A stretch of DNA of 64,000 nucleotides from Leptodactylus fallax (lineage: Eukaryota; Chordata; Amphibia; Anura; Leptodactylidae), in contig CAMRHE010000055.1 in the NCBI GenBank assembly GCA_947044405.1, positions 1,172,501 through 1,236,500 of the forward strand. Direction: 5' to 3'. The translations under genes and the position numbers were made by a program. This document shows positions 10,431-21,387 of the stretch, one piece after another. Every line of letters starts with the position of its first letter. Position 1 is the first letter of the stretch. The notes under the pieces are model-generated. The model worked only from the letters and a program-made list of their open reading frames with translations, was not told where the DNA came from and searched no databases.

Positions 10431-10642
10431 AGGTGCCCATACTTTTGCACCGGTCAAATTTTGGTTTAATGCATATTGCACATTTTCTGTTAGTACAATA
10501 AACCTCATTTCAATCCTGAAATATTACTGTGTCCATCAGTTATTAGATATATCAAATTGAAATGGCTGTTGCAAACACCCAAATATTTAGAACTAAAAAT
10601 GATTAAGATTAATAGGGGTGCCCAAACTTTTTCATATGACTG
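10431..10642 (-). repeat. right TIR of Tc1 family A
   Basis: Inverted copy of 8993-9205 with few differences, which cluster at the inner direct repeat (GCAAAAGTATGGGCACC here) and one indel beside the outer CAG end. It begins just 16 bp after the transposase stop codon. Confidence 0.88.
10497..10502 (+). promoter_or_regulatory. candidate polyadenylation signal AATAAA
   Basis: An AATAAA hexamer lies 83 bp past the transposase stop codon, inside the right terminal inverted repeat, and is the first such signal downstream. Likely used for the transposase transcript. Confidence 0.5.
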
Positions 10643-10658
10643 TATATATATATATATA
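10643..10658. repeat. (TA)n microsatellite, right of Tc1 insertion
   Basis: Eight TA units continue the tract seen at 8965-8992. The first TA is the right target-site copy of the Tc1 insertion. Confidence 0.85.
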
Positions 10659-10688
10659 GGTCAATTTCTGGCAACACATTCTCGTTAA

Positions 10689-11521
10689 CCACTTCTGGGC
10701 TGCCTATTGGGTTTTTACGTACGGATAGTGGCTTCCATGTTCAGCAAGGACGTACCAGTAACTACAGCCGAAGCTGTATCAGGCAGTGAAGGTTTATTAC
10801 CTTCCCGATCGCTGTGTACACAGCTCTCCATGAGCGCCGTATAGACAACTATGGGTGCTGCCATGATGCAGCTCCCCTCTGACCCGGCAATCACGTGATC
10901 CGCCGGAATCAGAGTCTGTTAGAGCTGTTGGGTCCTAGAGGTTATGGGCAGGAGGCTGTATTCCTCCTGCAACTGGGGCTAAATGTATCAGCCCCAGTTA
11001 CAGGGGAAATCAGCCCCCTCTCACCAAAAAAATTGTGATCGGATGTCCCCAAAGGTTTATTATGACCTTATGGGGTTGCAATGTAAAAATAAAAAGCAAT
11101 TTAAAAAAAAAATAGAAATGTAAAAAAATAAAATGTAAATAAAATTTAAAAAATAAATAAAATAATATGTCAATAACACACCCTTATTAAAGGCTATAGC
11201 CCCACCCCTGACACCATACAAAATAAAAATTACCGTAATGGAGAGGAAAAACGATTTTAAAAAGTTTTTTAGTAGCACTTTGTGTTAATAAAAAAAAAAA
11301 ATTAAGTGTTTCTATTTTCCTGGATATAAAAAAAATTAAAACACATGCAAAAATACAAGCAATATAAAAATAAAGCCCTATGTGTCACCGAAAAAAGATG
11401 CAGAAAGTGGTTGAATAACGCAAATGAGTAAAATGTTACAGCCCTCAAAACCGCACATACAAAAAAAAAAACCAAAAATGTGTCTGGTCCTGAACCAGAA
11501 ATTGGCCCGGTACTGAAGTGA
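10689..11521. mobile_element. non-autonomous DNA transposon with TTAA duplication
   Basis: The 833-bp element is flanked by TTAA at 10685-10688 and 11522-11525. Its ends are CCACTTCTGGGC and, inverted, TCACTTCAGTACCGGGCC. The left half is GC-rich (TTTTACGTACGGATAGTGGC) and the right half A-rich with several A runs. No transposase frame is present; the minus-strand frame at 11060-11278 is composition-driven. TTAA is used by piggyBac and Kolobok, and the ends do not decide between them. A relative with a CCCCTTCCCG end lies at 43041-43391. Confidence 0.55.
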
Positions 11522-11525
11522 TTAA

Positions 11526-12234
11526 GTAGTATAAAAAGTGACTAAGACAATAGTAATTTACTTTACATGTTATCTATAAGTGGGTTAAAGCATTTGTAAA
11601 GACTACAAAGCAGCTAATGTAAGGATTCTATAGAGAAGTGTGTGTTGCTCAACAGAACAATATAAAGTTTTCCGGCTATGCACATTTTAATCCATCTCTT
11701 GTGAATTACATTTTTGACAGGTGACCAGTGGAAAGAGCAATAGTCATAGAGACATCATTAATCTCAGGGGACAGACAGCGATGCAGTTTTCAGGACTGAA
11801 ACTGTAATTGTGCTGGAAAGGAAAGAAGTAGAATAATCTCTTCTTAAAGGAACCCTGGTCTAAAAGTATTTAAACCTCAGAGCAGTAATCGGAAATTGTG
11901 TAGTATCAGCCTAAGGTTCTTAATGGACGATCACTACAAAATAAGGTCTCATCACAGACAATGTACAGTAATAGATACTGACCATCCCAATTGTACTTGT
12001 GCAGTCCATATTTAGGTATTTCAGTACTAAAACATTGATGCCATATCCTAAGACGACAGGTTTGAGTATTGAGTATATCTTTCAGTATACGAAACCTGTC
12101 ACATCAAACCTGCAGTCCGGTCTCTGGGGAACATGTAGGAGTATACAGTAGGAGAGCTGAGTAGATTGACAAAGTTATGTGTGAAAAGATAGCAAATAAT
12201 CTGGATCTTATCTAAATTCTTGTTAAATCTAAAT
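11526..12234. other. non-coding stretch with one possible T2 end
   Basis: A TTAAAGGAACC motif near 11844 resembles a T2 MITE left end, but no matching right end is seen. Nothing else is recognised. Confidence 0.45.
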
Positions 12235-12238
12235 TTAA

Positions 12239-12604
12239 AGGGTTTTTCCAGGCAAACTGGAAAACCAAGGAGGTGGACTGTAATTGAAAAGAAGCGATAC
12301 TCACTATCTCACTATCATCCATTCTAGTGTCAAGTTCCCTGTTCCATTATCTGGACCAGAAGTAAAGTGACTCAAGTGACCATTGTGGCTAATCACTAGC
12401 CTCAGCTTTCATGTGTTGGGTATGGTTGATGTCACTTATAATACATCAGCAGTACTCAACACTTGACCTCTGAGGCCAGTGGCAAGCACGAGATGGAATG
12501 GGGAACCTGTCACCAAAACAGAGGACCGAGAATAAATGAGTATCATTTATTTTTTTCATTTTAGTCCCCTCCCCCAAATTTTCCAGTTTTCCTGTAAAAC
12601 CCCT
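12239..12604. mobile_element. T2/Kolobok-type MITE
   Basis: Flanked by TTAA at 12235-12238 and 12605-12608. The terminal inverted repeats of about 27 bp read AGGGTTTTTCCAGGCAAACT on the left and AGGGGTTTTACAGGAAAACT inverted on the right. The interior is about 310 bp and non-coding. Confidence 0.7.
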
Positions 12605-12926
12605 TTAAGAGTCTTGTGGGTGGTCCTTCTTTGTGATTGACAGCTTCAAATGTGTCCACCCTTCTCTTGAATTTAGTTAAAGGCTATATTTTTCTCATTA
12701 AACCAATTCAATATTGGACATGTTCACATAACCCTTGAAAGGCAATAATTCACAACACAAACAATGAGTAGCCACACATATAGCATATCACTCTGTGACA
12801 CAATATCGCACAACAATATTGTTCTGAAATGTGACTCATATCTGGTAAAGGAGGACACATCTGCATATCTGTTTTTATAGAGGACTGCCCGCTGGACTAT
12901 TTAGTTCATTGTAACCAGATATTTAA

Positions 12927-13266
12927 AAGGGGTTTTCTGGGAATGAACTATTGATATTCTATTAATAGGACAAGTCATTGATATATGATCAGTGGGGGGG
13001 TCTGATGCCCAGAATCCCCACAGGTCATCTGTAGCCTGTTCTCTGTTCTGATTGTCATGTCACTTTCATGGTACAGCCATAGTCCAGTCCCATTCAAGGG
13101 AATGGGGCTGACTGCAATACCAAGCACAGCCCCTACACAATGTACGGCACTGTGCTTGATATTTAGTGAAGAGGCCACAGCACTCACCCGAATTCTACAG
13201 TGTCTTCGAACAGCAGCTCAGTGAAATTCTTGGGTTTTGGACACCACCTATCAGATACCGATGACT
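12927..13266. mobile_element. T2-type MITE (family U), right end lost
   Basis: The left end AAGGGGTTTTCTGGG follows a TTAA at 12923-12926. The interior has the family marks: ATCAGTGGGGGGGTCTGATGCC, CCCATTCAAGGGAATGGGGC and a CAATGTACGGCACTGTGCTT segment. These recur at 20195-20587, 28205-28544, 40060-40404 and, in part, before 42747. The expected right terminus is not found. The minus-strand frame at 12975-13187 is not a gene. Confidence 0.55.
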
Positions 13267-14470
13267 AGGAGTGAGCACACCAGTTGGTAACAAACGGAGT
13301 CTGAGCGAAGGAGATTAGTAAGATAAGCATTACTAATTTTATGCATTCTATGCAGTTTTTATCAGAATTTTAAGAGCTGACAGCCCCCCAATGAAATGTT
13401 GTGTAAGATTTACTTTGTATCACCAGTCTTCAAAAAAACAACAAAATTGGCCCTTAACTAAGAAAAATCTGATACACAATCTGATACCCCCAATATTTAT
13501 AGCGTCTTTAGTTCTATAAATACACCCGAGCCTTACAATGTTACTATTATCTACAAGGCAGACTTACTGCTGAGCTAATTTAGTGTTATTCTTATATTTT
13601 AGATGTTCGTATTACTACTGTTATGTTAAATGTAGGTTACATCAGTGTTATTGCCATGTGTACACGCCAAGTTACTGAATGTTCCAAAATCCCCACTGAT
13701 TTTATAATGACTGTGATTTTCGTTTCTAGTGGAAAATGACTGCAATTGAGGGCACAATGTGGCATCTATTATTTTGATATTCATTTACATATTTAGGATT
13801 GATATATGTTTTTATGCACAAATCCTGCCCACAATGTATTTTACTTTCCTACTCGGATTGGCAAATCTTTGACGTGTAGACAAATGTTAGCCGTAAATTT
13901 TGCTATGGCGCTAATAAAGTTGCTTTTGTAGCAAACACATGGATTTTGGTAAGTCCCATTCAAATGAATAGACAGGTACAGATATTTACAGATACAAAGT
14001 TGTCATGTGTGAAATTAATGTATCACACTGTGATGTACAGTACTATATATGATACCAGTGGCCATTGGAGTGAATTTTGGAGTGCAAAATCTGCCTTGGA
14101 GATCTTCCTACTCCGAATCACTTCAATGCGAGATTCAGGCAGAATCTGTCTGAAGATCAACCTGTGCGCTTCTTTTTTCGACTACCTGATTTTTTTCAAT
14201 AGAAAAAAAGAAAAGAATCCTCTACCTCCTACTGAAATGAATGGGAAGTAGATATTTTGCATTGGATTCCGCTGGAAAAATTCTGCTGTCTGAACTTACT
14301 GTATTTGCATGACCGTTAAATTTTTCACAGATCTAACGTCCTTGAAAAACGGACGCGACCTTCTGTTTTTGGCCATATTCGCATGACAGCCATTTTAAAA
14401 CCCTTGAAAGTCTATTAGTGTGTCGCATGTCAATTTTTTTATCTGACAAAATGGATCTGCATTAGAGTCT
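13267..14470. other. non-coding stretch, nothing recognised
   Basis: AT-rich. The plus-strand frame at 13946-14251 has no recognisable domain. The last about 130 bp may be part of a degenerate MITE preceding 14471. Confidence 0.5.
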
Positions 14471-14668
14471 CCGACGCAAATTATGTCTAAAATCGGCAGA
14501 GAGAAAAGTCCTGGAAACTCTATGGAAACCTGGCAGACCCTATTATAGTCTATAGGGTCTGCGGGTGTCCGCGGGTAAGTGCTTTTTTAGCAGACAGGCT
14601 CTCAATCTTTCAGGTCCCCATGCCGACCCGAACGACGGAGAGTCGAAACACTAGTGTGAACCTAGCAT
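14471..14668. mobile_element. Harbinger-like MITE (family H), right part
   Basis: Contains AGAGAAAAGTCCTGGAAACT, CCTATTATAGTCTATAGGGTC and the right terminus GTGTGAACCTAGC, matching 2853-3079 and 36366-36603. The left terminus is degraded. Confidence 0.5.
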
Positions 14669-14739
14669 AAACATGTTACTATATACACATACACTCTCAT
14701 TGCTTTTAGAACAGCCATGTGAGTGTCATGTTAATAAGG

Positions 14740-15733
14740 TCTTAGAATTTGTAAGGGTTTTGTAGGGTTGTAGGGAACAGCTCACACAGTGGGGGTCGGC
14801 AATGACAGAGTTCACACAAGCAGCGGGTTTTAGACTACAAGGGCGCTTTTATTTAGATTCTTCAGCACAAAAAACACAGTGCAAACTAAACAAACCTAAG
14901 CCTGTCCGGCTCTAACTATACAGCAGCATGCCTCACTAACCTAGTGCAGGCCTAATATGGGACACCAAGCACAGTAGCAATCTGTGCATAACATCCACTC
15001 CAGGAGAACGCTCTCTCAGGCTGCAAAATCTGTCAACCCTCCTTTTACCAGGCTTCCTTCCCCAGTAATGAATATCAGGAAATCTCACCTGAGAACACCC
15101 GGGACTAGGGCAAACCCCGTAGTGGTCTAGAGATGTGGACTGGAAGACTCCCACTGCCAACCTGTCCTCCAGTCCAGGAAATCCAGCCCATATCACTTAA
15201 ACAAAAGAGCCGTAACAGACTACATTCTGCTAAAGCAACATATATCCTTCTGGATTTCCTCTACCCTGCCTGAAAACCAGATGAGCTATACACCCCGTCC
15301 ACAACTTTACCATACACTTTACCACAGGGTGTTATTAAATGTTCAATATTTTTCTGCCAAAACCTTGAAAGGATTGAATGAAAGAAACCTCCCATCTGCC
15401 CTTTAGATTTTTGTTTCCCTTTATGGTCCGCACCTGACTTTAGCTTTCAAAACTGCATCAAAAAACCTGAACATGAGAACAGACAGACTCAGATGCCAGT
15501 CTCCTGGGTAGCTGTGCTTGTAGGTCAAATTAAAAACCCAAGCAAGGTTGACAAGTGCCAGCTGCGAAACATTAGTCATTTACACAAACCAAATCTTCCC
15601 AATGACACAGGCTCAGCGAGAGAGCGCAGGATCGACAATAAGCTCGAGAAGGATGCCTAAAGTCTCACCATTCTCAGCTGGTCTGACCTTGGATTACGTT
15701 GACGAGGGATGGTTCCCATAAGTATTCCCTACA
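14740..15733. other. repeat-like C-rich block of unknown type
   Basis: Richer in C and in CAGTCC/CCTG words than its neighbours, with an abrupt change around 14745. It looks like an inserted repeat, possibly LTR-derived, but no terminal repeats, coding frame or target duplication is evident. The segment near 15440-15470 (AAAACTGCATCAAAAAACCT) resembles one arm of the MITE in the 33.6-34.7 kb duplication. Confidence 0.35.
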
Positions 15734-16160
15734 TACATATAGTACTGTGCAAAAGTTGTAGGCAGGTCCGGAAGAAATGCTTCAAAGTAAGAATGCATCC
15801 AAAAATAGAAGGGTTTATATAGTTTATGGTTGTCAATTAACAAAATAGAAGTGAATGAAGAAAAGAGAAATCTAAACCTTATCAATATTTGGTGTGACCT
15901 TTGCCCTTTGGAGGAGGAGTCCTGGAAGTGATGATCCGGCCCCCACAGATATTGTCCTGATCTCATCATCATCCAGTCTGTCTGGGATGACATGAAGAGA
16001 CAGAAGGATTGGAGTAAGCCTACATCCACAGAAGATCTGCGCTTAGATCTCCAAGATGGCGGGAACAACCTCCCTGCTGAGTTCTGCCAAAAACCGGGAA
16101 GAATTGAAGGAACATAAAGGGCAAAGGTCACCACAAATATTGATGGGATTCACATCTTCA
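15734..16160 (+). mobile_element. deleted Tc1 derivative (family E), copy 1
   Basis: The left terminus has AGTACTGTGCAAAAGTT. About 190 bp of terminal repeat leads into a surviving piece of transposase C-terminus (see 15956-16144). The left arm itself includes an inverted copy of the 3' coding end (CAATATTTGGTGTGACCTTT), so the element is foldback-like. The right terminus is cut off near 16160 by a fragment carrying the family P hairpin arm (CAGACCCCAGATTATAATAA). Confidence 0.6.
15956..16144 (+). pseudogene. Tc1 transposase C-terminal remnant
   Basis: Reads PDLIIIQSVWDDMKRQ, then KPTSTEDLRLDLQD and NNLPAEFCQK, then degrades before a damaged AKGHTKY-type end. This is the Tc1 PDLNPIE-LW region, with the catalytic glutamate position occupied by Q. 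Only about the last 60 residues are represented and the N-terminal two-thirds are absent, so it cannot encode an active enzyme. The longer minus-strand frame over it is antisense. Confidence 0.7.
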
Positions 16161-16185
16161 GACCCCAGATTATAATAATGTTAGA

Positions 16186-17611
16186 CCCAGGGAATACGCA
16201 AAAAAAAGAAAAAAAATACACCTCTCTGCCTTTTCTGGGCTCCGCTGCAGCATCCAGTTTTCCCACTCGGTCAATGTACATATTTGGTCCTTCCGGTTCC
16301 GCTACTAGGCAGATTTACACAGTTTCTCATAACATTCCCTTATCTTTCCTGAGAACAGCAAAACACTTGAGTGCCGTCGCAGACTTAGTGTCTGCTTCCT
16401 ATCTCTAAACTATGCAGACTATCTGCAGACTATTTCACTCCCTGTATATACAGTGTATAGGATATAGTACAAATTATATTTTAACCCTCACACCTTTACA
16501 GAGTATAATAGTGATTTGCGAGTGGCAAACCCCCAAAATTTTAGGTTCAGTAGAATCTGAAATTTTTGGAAAATTCATTTCAAACTGGGTTCACTCATCA
16601 CTTAGTGTAGCGCACATATCTAAACATGTCCAGCCAGAAGGAAACGTAAGGAAGGACACAGCTGTAGATTTCAGATACCCATTCCCTATGTCCCTGACAC
16701 CTATGGCCCTACAAAGCTCCAACGTTGATGAATATTGGCTTTATAGCAATATAAAAAAAGTGTAATAAAAAAAAATAACCAGAAAACATCACAAGCTGCT
16801 GTAGATGGATCTGCTGTTAGTTATACAGTATATAGCTGATAGTTATTGGAGCGCACAATAGTGTCCTGATGTGGATTTTTAACACTTTAATACCCTCTAC
16901 AGTCCAACAAGTGCAGGTATTAGAGATTCATATATTAACTGACCATGCAGATTTTCTCCCACATTTTACAGTGGATTTATGGCGGATTTTACCTTGCTAT
17001 ATTGAAAGGGTTAAAAACCTTCAGAAAGTAACATGCTTTGGATCATTTCTGCAGCATGTTAAAGATTTTAACCAATCTTATCCACTTTGCTGTCTGCTGC
17101 AGAGTTTCCACTTGCAGATCTGACGATTCACAGTATTTCAGCTATATGTGAACACGCCCTTAAGGTACAGTATGTCCACAGAGTGAAAAAAATCCTGGAT
17201 TCAGGGATTTTGCCGCAAATTCTGTAGTGAAAATGTTATACATGTCCTTAAAGTCTACTTGTAGATTATTTTTCTGACAATCCAGTGTTATGGAACTCGA
17301 AAACCATCTCACGGGTGCATAAAAGTTTATTTGGAAGTGAAGTTACTACAAAAAGAGATTTAGGGAAATTATCAAATATAAGAAACAATAAAACATGGCC
17401 ACAGGGGCTTTCTGGAGGGGCAGGGAAGGCCGGCTCTGATCCCAAAATCAGGCACAATCCTTTAGGCGTGGAAGTTAGAAAACAAGCCTAAACAAAGGTA
17501 TCTTTAAGATGGTAGCAAGAGGAGAAGTAAATAGATCATAAGTGAAAATAGTACATTGTAGCAAGGCCATATGTGAAAACTGAGTAACATTGCACAAGTA
17601 GTGTATAAGCA

Positions 17612-17612
<1 letters not shown>
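16186..17612. other. non-coding stretch, nothing recognised
   Basis: Several short frames (16178-16408, 16412-16765, 16869-17123) show no domain and no conserved-looking start context. No repeats are recognised. Confidence 0.5.

Positions 17613-17652
<40 letters not shown>
17613..17652. repeat. (TA)n microsatellite
   Basis: Twenty TA units followed by CACACACC. The hydrophobic minus-strand frame over it is the translated repeat. Confidence 0.9.
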
Positions 17653-17659
<7 letters not shown>

Positions 17660-18283
17660 CATGAGAATACAATATAAGCTATCAATAAAAACTATAATGA
17701 TTACTTTTCTATATCACCAGCCAACAAGAACTATCCAGTGTAAATAAGAAATACTATGACTGGTCTGATAAAAAATACTTTATGTCATGGCCCATGGCCC
17801 AATAGTTGGGTTCCATTTCAACTAGACTTGCGAATGACAATTCCGTTTGCAGTTTGCCTAAATGTCCTGAGCCCCAACCTGGTATGTTCAAGTCATAATG
17901 AAATTACTGTCCTTCAATGAAATTCTTTGAGCCGTTACAATAGTCAAATAGAAGTAGAGGAGGAATTCTCGTCATTCCTGAAGATAATTTATTGCAATAG
18001 ACGTGAGAAAAGATTTTATCCTTCATTAGAATGTAGCATCCACATTCAATTGCTATGAACATGTTTATAGCTCATCATCCTGTTCTCTTTGATACATTTT
18101 ACATTGTACATTCCACTGGATGGTGTGTATTCTGTTGTATACTACTTCTTAATATGATGGTGACCATGACATTTCCAGATAAATACACTGTATCATTGGA
18201 AGGACAGGCTTTGTTGATGGGCAAAGTAGTAGTTTCAGAATTTGCCATTGTGCTCAGTCCAGGCAACATGATAGCTGTCACAT
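17653..18283. other. non-coding stretch, nothing recognised
   Basis: The 117-aa plus-strand frame starting at 18055 runs into the MITE at 18284 and has no recognisable domain; treated as chance. Confidence 0.5.
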
Positions 18284-18768
18284 TTAGGGGCATAAATACA
18301 GGGGTAGCAGCAGTAGTGGCTGCCACAGGACCCTATTTACTTACTGATCCCCATTCCTTCTCACGGCCACCTGCGCTTCCCATTCTGCGCAAGTGGAGGT
18401 GGCTGTGAGCAGGAGTGGGGATCGGTAAGTAAGGCCACGGAGTATAATGATTGGAGGCCCAGGGGAGGTGAGGGAACATAAAAGAATGTTACTTACCTCT
18501 CCTGTGCTCCAGCAAGCTTTGGGCCTGTTTGGTGACATCCCAGACGTCACCAGACGTATTTATGTGTCGTGACGCTGGACTGTCTCACGCATCGTCTGGT
18601 CCAACATTGAAGAAGGTCAAAGTAGTGGGGAGGGCACTGGAGCCAGGAAGAGGTAAGTAACATTGCTTTTTAGGTTTGCATCCTCCCCTAGGTCGCCGAT
18701 CATTATACTCTGGGGCCTGAAAATGTCAAATATTTGCCTTGGGACCGAGCCATTCCTAGTTATGCCAC
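18284..18768. mobile_element. MITE-like repeat with two hairpins
   Basis: The right end, inverted, reads AGTGGCATAACTAGGAATGG and the left end reads AGGGGCATAAATACAGGGG, a weak terminal inverted repeat. At 18337-18432 two arms of about 43 bp (TACTTACTGATCCCCATTCC and its inverted copy) form a long hairpin. At 18433-18720 there is family P-like sequence with CATTATACTCTGGGGCCTGA. It may be one element containing another. Confidence 0.4.
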
Positions 18769-19140
18769 TGGTCACATGGATGGTCATTCTCTGTTCCAGA
18801 TTAAAGGCAGAGCATTGCGTTTTCTTGACTTGATAAAATTCACCTCCCCCTCTTAATGGTGTCCTGGGCAACACTCTACTAGTCCTCTAGTCGATTATCT
18901 GGATCGTAGTACAAACTGTATCAAATTACAGAGAATCTATATATATTGGAATTTCCTGTCCTGACAGTCTTAATCTATTTCCCCATGGACATTAGACTCA
19001 CCATGATGGTCAAGAGGCTCCAGCCTATTAATAATTCTTCTGCATGTCGAGCAGTCCCATGTGCCTGAAGTCAAATTTACTCCAGTCAGGTGGATTGTCC
19101 TTGACTTCCATGACAACACCAATGAACCAAGAGATGAATC
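18769..19140. other. non-coding stretch, nothing recognised
   Basis: No coding or transposon signature is seen between the two MITEs. Confidence 0.5.
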
Positions 19141-19144
19141 TTAA

Positions 19145-19496
19145 AGGGAGTCTGTCACCAGAATCCAGCATTTCAACCCATCCCCGCAGATAGGTTAGGG
19201 TCACCCTAAGGTTTTCCCTGTGTGAATTGGTTCCTCTATTGCTGAGTTGTTGAGGTTTTTGTCAATAGGCAAAAGAGCTTTTGGAGCTCTTGCCAATTAC
19301 CACTTTAGAACAATGGCAATGCCCTCGTTGCTCCAAATAGCTCATTTGTATATTGTCCAAAAAAGGGCAAAATCTCAGCAACGGAGGCAGCGATTCACAA
19401 AGGGAAAACACAGTTTGATGTAGGTGACCCTAACCTAACTAACCTATCTACCTGTAGGACTCGGTTGATACGCTGCATTCTCCCGACATACTCACT
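19145..19496. mobile_element. T2-type MITE (family S), single-unit form
   Basis: Flanked by TTAA at 19141-19144 and 19497-19500. The left end AGGGAGTCTGTCACCAGAAT leads into one copy of the CAGCAT...CCCGCAGATAGGTTAGGGTCACC unit. The right end carries the inverted unit (ACCTATCTACCTGTAGGACT). It has a central ATTTGTATATTGTCC / AGGCAGCGATTCACAAAGGG core. This is the unexpanded relative of 52522-52980 (three units) and 29485-30506 (eighteen units). Confidence 0.7.
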
Positions 19497-19500
19497 TTAA

Positions 19501-20190
19501 GCTCAAAAAAGGGGAAGGAACAGATAGGACAGAGATTTCTAAACATTAACAGGACATACTGGTAATTTAGTGACATAAAATCTAAGGAAAGATTCCCTTT
19601 AAGGAACCAGAGCACTATGAAACCACCAATAATAAAAGAATTGACAAATTACCGTGGCGGATATTGATAGATATCCACAATCATAAAAATCAATAGAAAG
19701 TTTCCCTTTTTGGAATGGATATCGGAGTAAGAATTTTCCAGCAAGTGACCAGAATCAATTGTTTTACAGTGAATGCGCCAGCGCTTAAAACATTTTAGGA
19801 CAGCGATGATATTGAGAGTGATTTCTCTTCCTCTGCATTGTTCATATAGATCAGTGTCAGCCCGGTGACAGTCCTTTTTAAGGAAGATGAAATGTAATTC
19901 CATTTACGGTTTCCTCAACTGTATCAGCATCAGTCACCTTACTGGGCTTTTCATTGAACAAAGAGTGTGGCTCTCGAAGATACTGAGTTATGATGACAGT
20001 AACAGCCAAAGTATGACAGACGTGCAACGCAACATGCGCAAAGCATCTCTCTAATAGGTTCTGAATTATACATATATTTAGATAAAAATAAAAAACCTAA
20101 AAAAAACTACTATTTTTTGTGGATACCAAAATCCCTCTTGCCAGTGCACCAGATTTCAAACCCACTCGGTTCTTGGTGGGTGACCTACAT
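19501..20190. other. non-coding stretch, nothing recognised
   Basis: A CCTTTAAGGAACC motif near 19598 may be a T2 end without a partner. The minus-strand frame at 19649-19903 has no domain. Confidence 0.45.
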
Positions 20191-20194
20191 TTAA

Positions 20195-20587
20195 AGTGGT
20201 TATTGTTAACCTTTCCTTATATACAAGAGAATTAAACAGTTTTTTTCAGGCTAAAAATATTGCTAAGTATATGTCATCAATACCAGAATGTTGCAGGTCT
20301 GAAAAGAGATCTGACACACAGAGAATGGAGCAGAAATTAGACAGCGCTGTTTTCTGTGTAGTGGCCAAACCGGGTACTGCAGCTTAACTCCCATTCAAGG
20401 ATCCATGCAGTACCTGATCTGACCACAATACAAAGAACGGCACTGTCTGCTTCCTACACTATTTTCTACATATCAGCTGCTGAGCAGAACTGATCTGTGG
20501 GGTTCTCGGATCTCCGACCTTCACCAAGCTGATATTGATTATGTATCCCAAGGATGGTCATCAATATTTTTAACCTGGAAAACCCCT
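20195..20587. mobile_element. T2-type MITE (family U), both ends present
   Basis: TTAA at 20191-20194 and 20588-20591. Ends are AGTGGTTATTGTTAACC and, inverted, AGGGGTTTTCCAGGTTAA. The interior shows the family U marks (GTTCTCGGATCTCCGACC; CAAAGAACGGCACTGT) and a subterminal GATATTGAT / ATCAATATT pair. Confidence 0.65.
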
Positions 20588-20591
20588 TTAA

Positions 20592-21387
20592 TATAAAGTA
20601 GTACTCTCTATTGCAAAGCAATGATAGAGAAAGGTGTTTGCTATTACGAGGCCACTGGGGCATCTTGTAAAGTGTGTTTTCAGATGACCTGCCCTGTATA
20701 TAGCTAACATTTTTGCAAAAATAGTGCAACAACATAGTAAACATAAGATATGTAGAAATTTCACCTTATAAGTAACTATAAGATAACAAAGGATATCTGT
20801 ACGTGACCTGTAAAGTGGCTGATCTTGTAATAATGTGTTTCTCTGCTGTGTGTTCTTCACTGTCCTATTAACCATACATGAGAGGAGACAGCTCATTATT
20901 ACCATTATTATCACTGTGCTATGACATTTCAATAATAGATCATGAAGCCATGAGCTTTTAGGATAAGTTATAACCATGGGCTATTTCTCTAATACCCTCA
21001 GCCTTGAACATTCAACACAATACTTAAACTGCAACTCTTTCATGCACACGAGGCACCGATGGACACCATGACCACCTCAGTGAGCTCAACCATAGAACGT
21101 AGACATCTGTAAATGATATCTGGGTTCAGCCAGCATCTGTAGACGGGTCTTTGCAAACTTTGCACATGGGATACACTAGCCATCCTTGCTGAAAACCCGC
21201 CACCCCAGGTTTGAGTCCCATCTGGTTATTATTAGATTACTTTGTATATGGTGATGTTACTTGGTCATTGTGTAGTGGCATTGGGTGACATTGCTACTTG
21301 TGCCCTGTACAGCGTATTATATGTTCGGTGTGTGGTAGGATCTAGTTTATGCCTGAGGTCTATTGGTGCCAGATTCCCCATTGAGCA
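20592..21387. other. non-coding stretch, nothing recognised
   Basis: A B-box-like GGTTTGAGTCCC lies near 21210, without the rest of a tRNA. The 129-aa minus-strand frame at 20588-20977 has no domain and begins inside the MITE. Confidence 0.5.

Larger units (their letters stand above)
8993..10642 (+). mobile_element. complete Tc1-like transposon (family A)
   Basis: This 1650-bp element runs from CAGATCATATG to the inverted CAGTCATATG and is flanked by TA at 8991-8992 and 10643-10644, the Tc1/mariner target duplication. The terminal inverted repeats are about 212 bp and differ at only about half a dozen positions. It carries one uninterrupted transposase (9392-10414). Intact coding, matched termini and TA flanks indicate recent insertion. 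Similar termini (GAAAAAGTTTGGGCACCCC) are familiar from fish and frog Tc1 elements. I do not assign a published family name. Confidence 0.93.

Noticed and set aside
15694..16134. 146-aa minus-strand open frame
   Set aside because: It is antisense to the Tc1 C-terminal remnant, whose sense strand shows the recognisable PDL-I-Q-VWDDMKRQ motif.
17475..17672. Frame with a YIYIYIY repeat
   Set aside because: Translation of the (TA)n microsatellite.
18055..18408. 117-aa hydrophobic plus-strand frame
   Set aside because: Runs from unremarkable AT-rich DNA into a MITE hairpin; no family resemblance.
20588..20977. 129-aa minus-strand open frame
   Set aside because: No domain, no splice-site or start support, and its end overlaps a T2 MITE terminus.
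21195..21235. Possible tRNA or SINE with B-box-like GGTTTGAGTCCC
   Set aside because: No A box at the right distance and no cloverleaf pairing; a single short motif is not enough.
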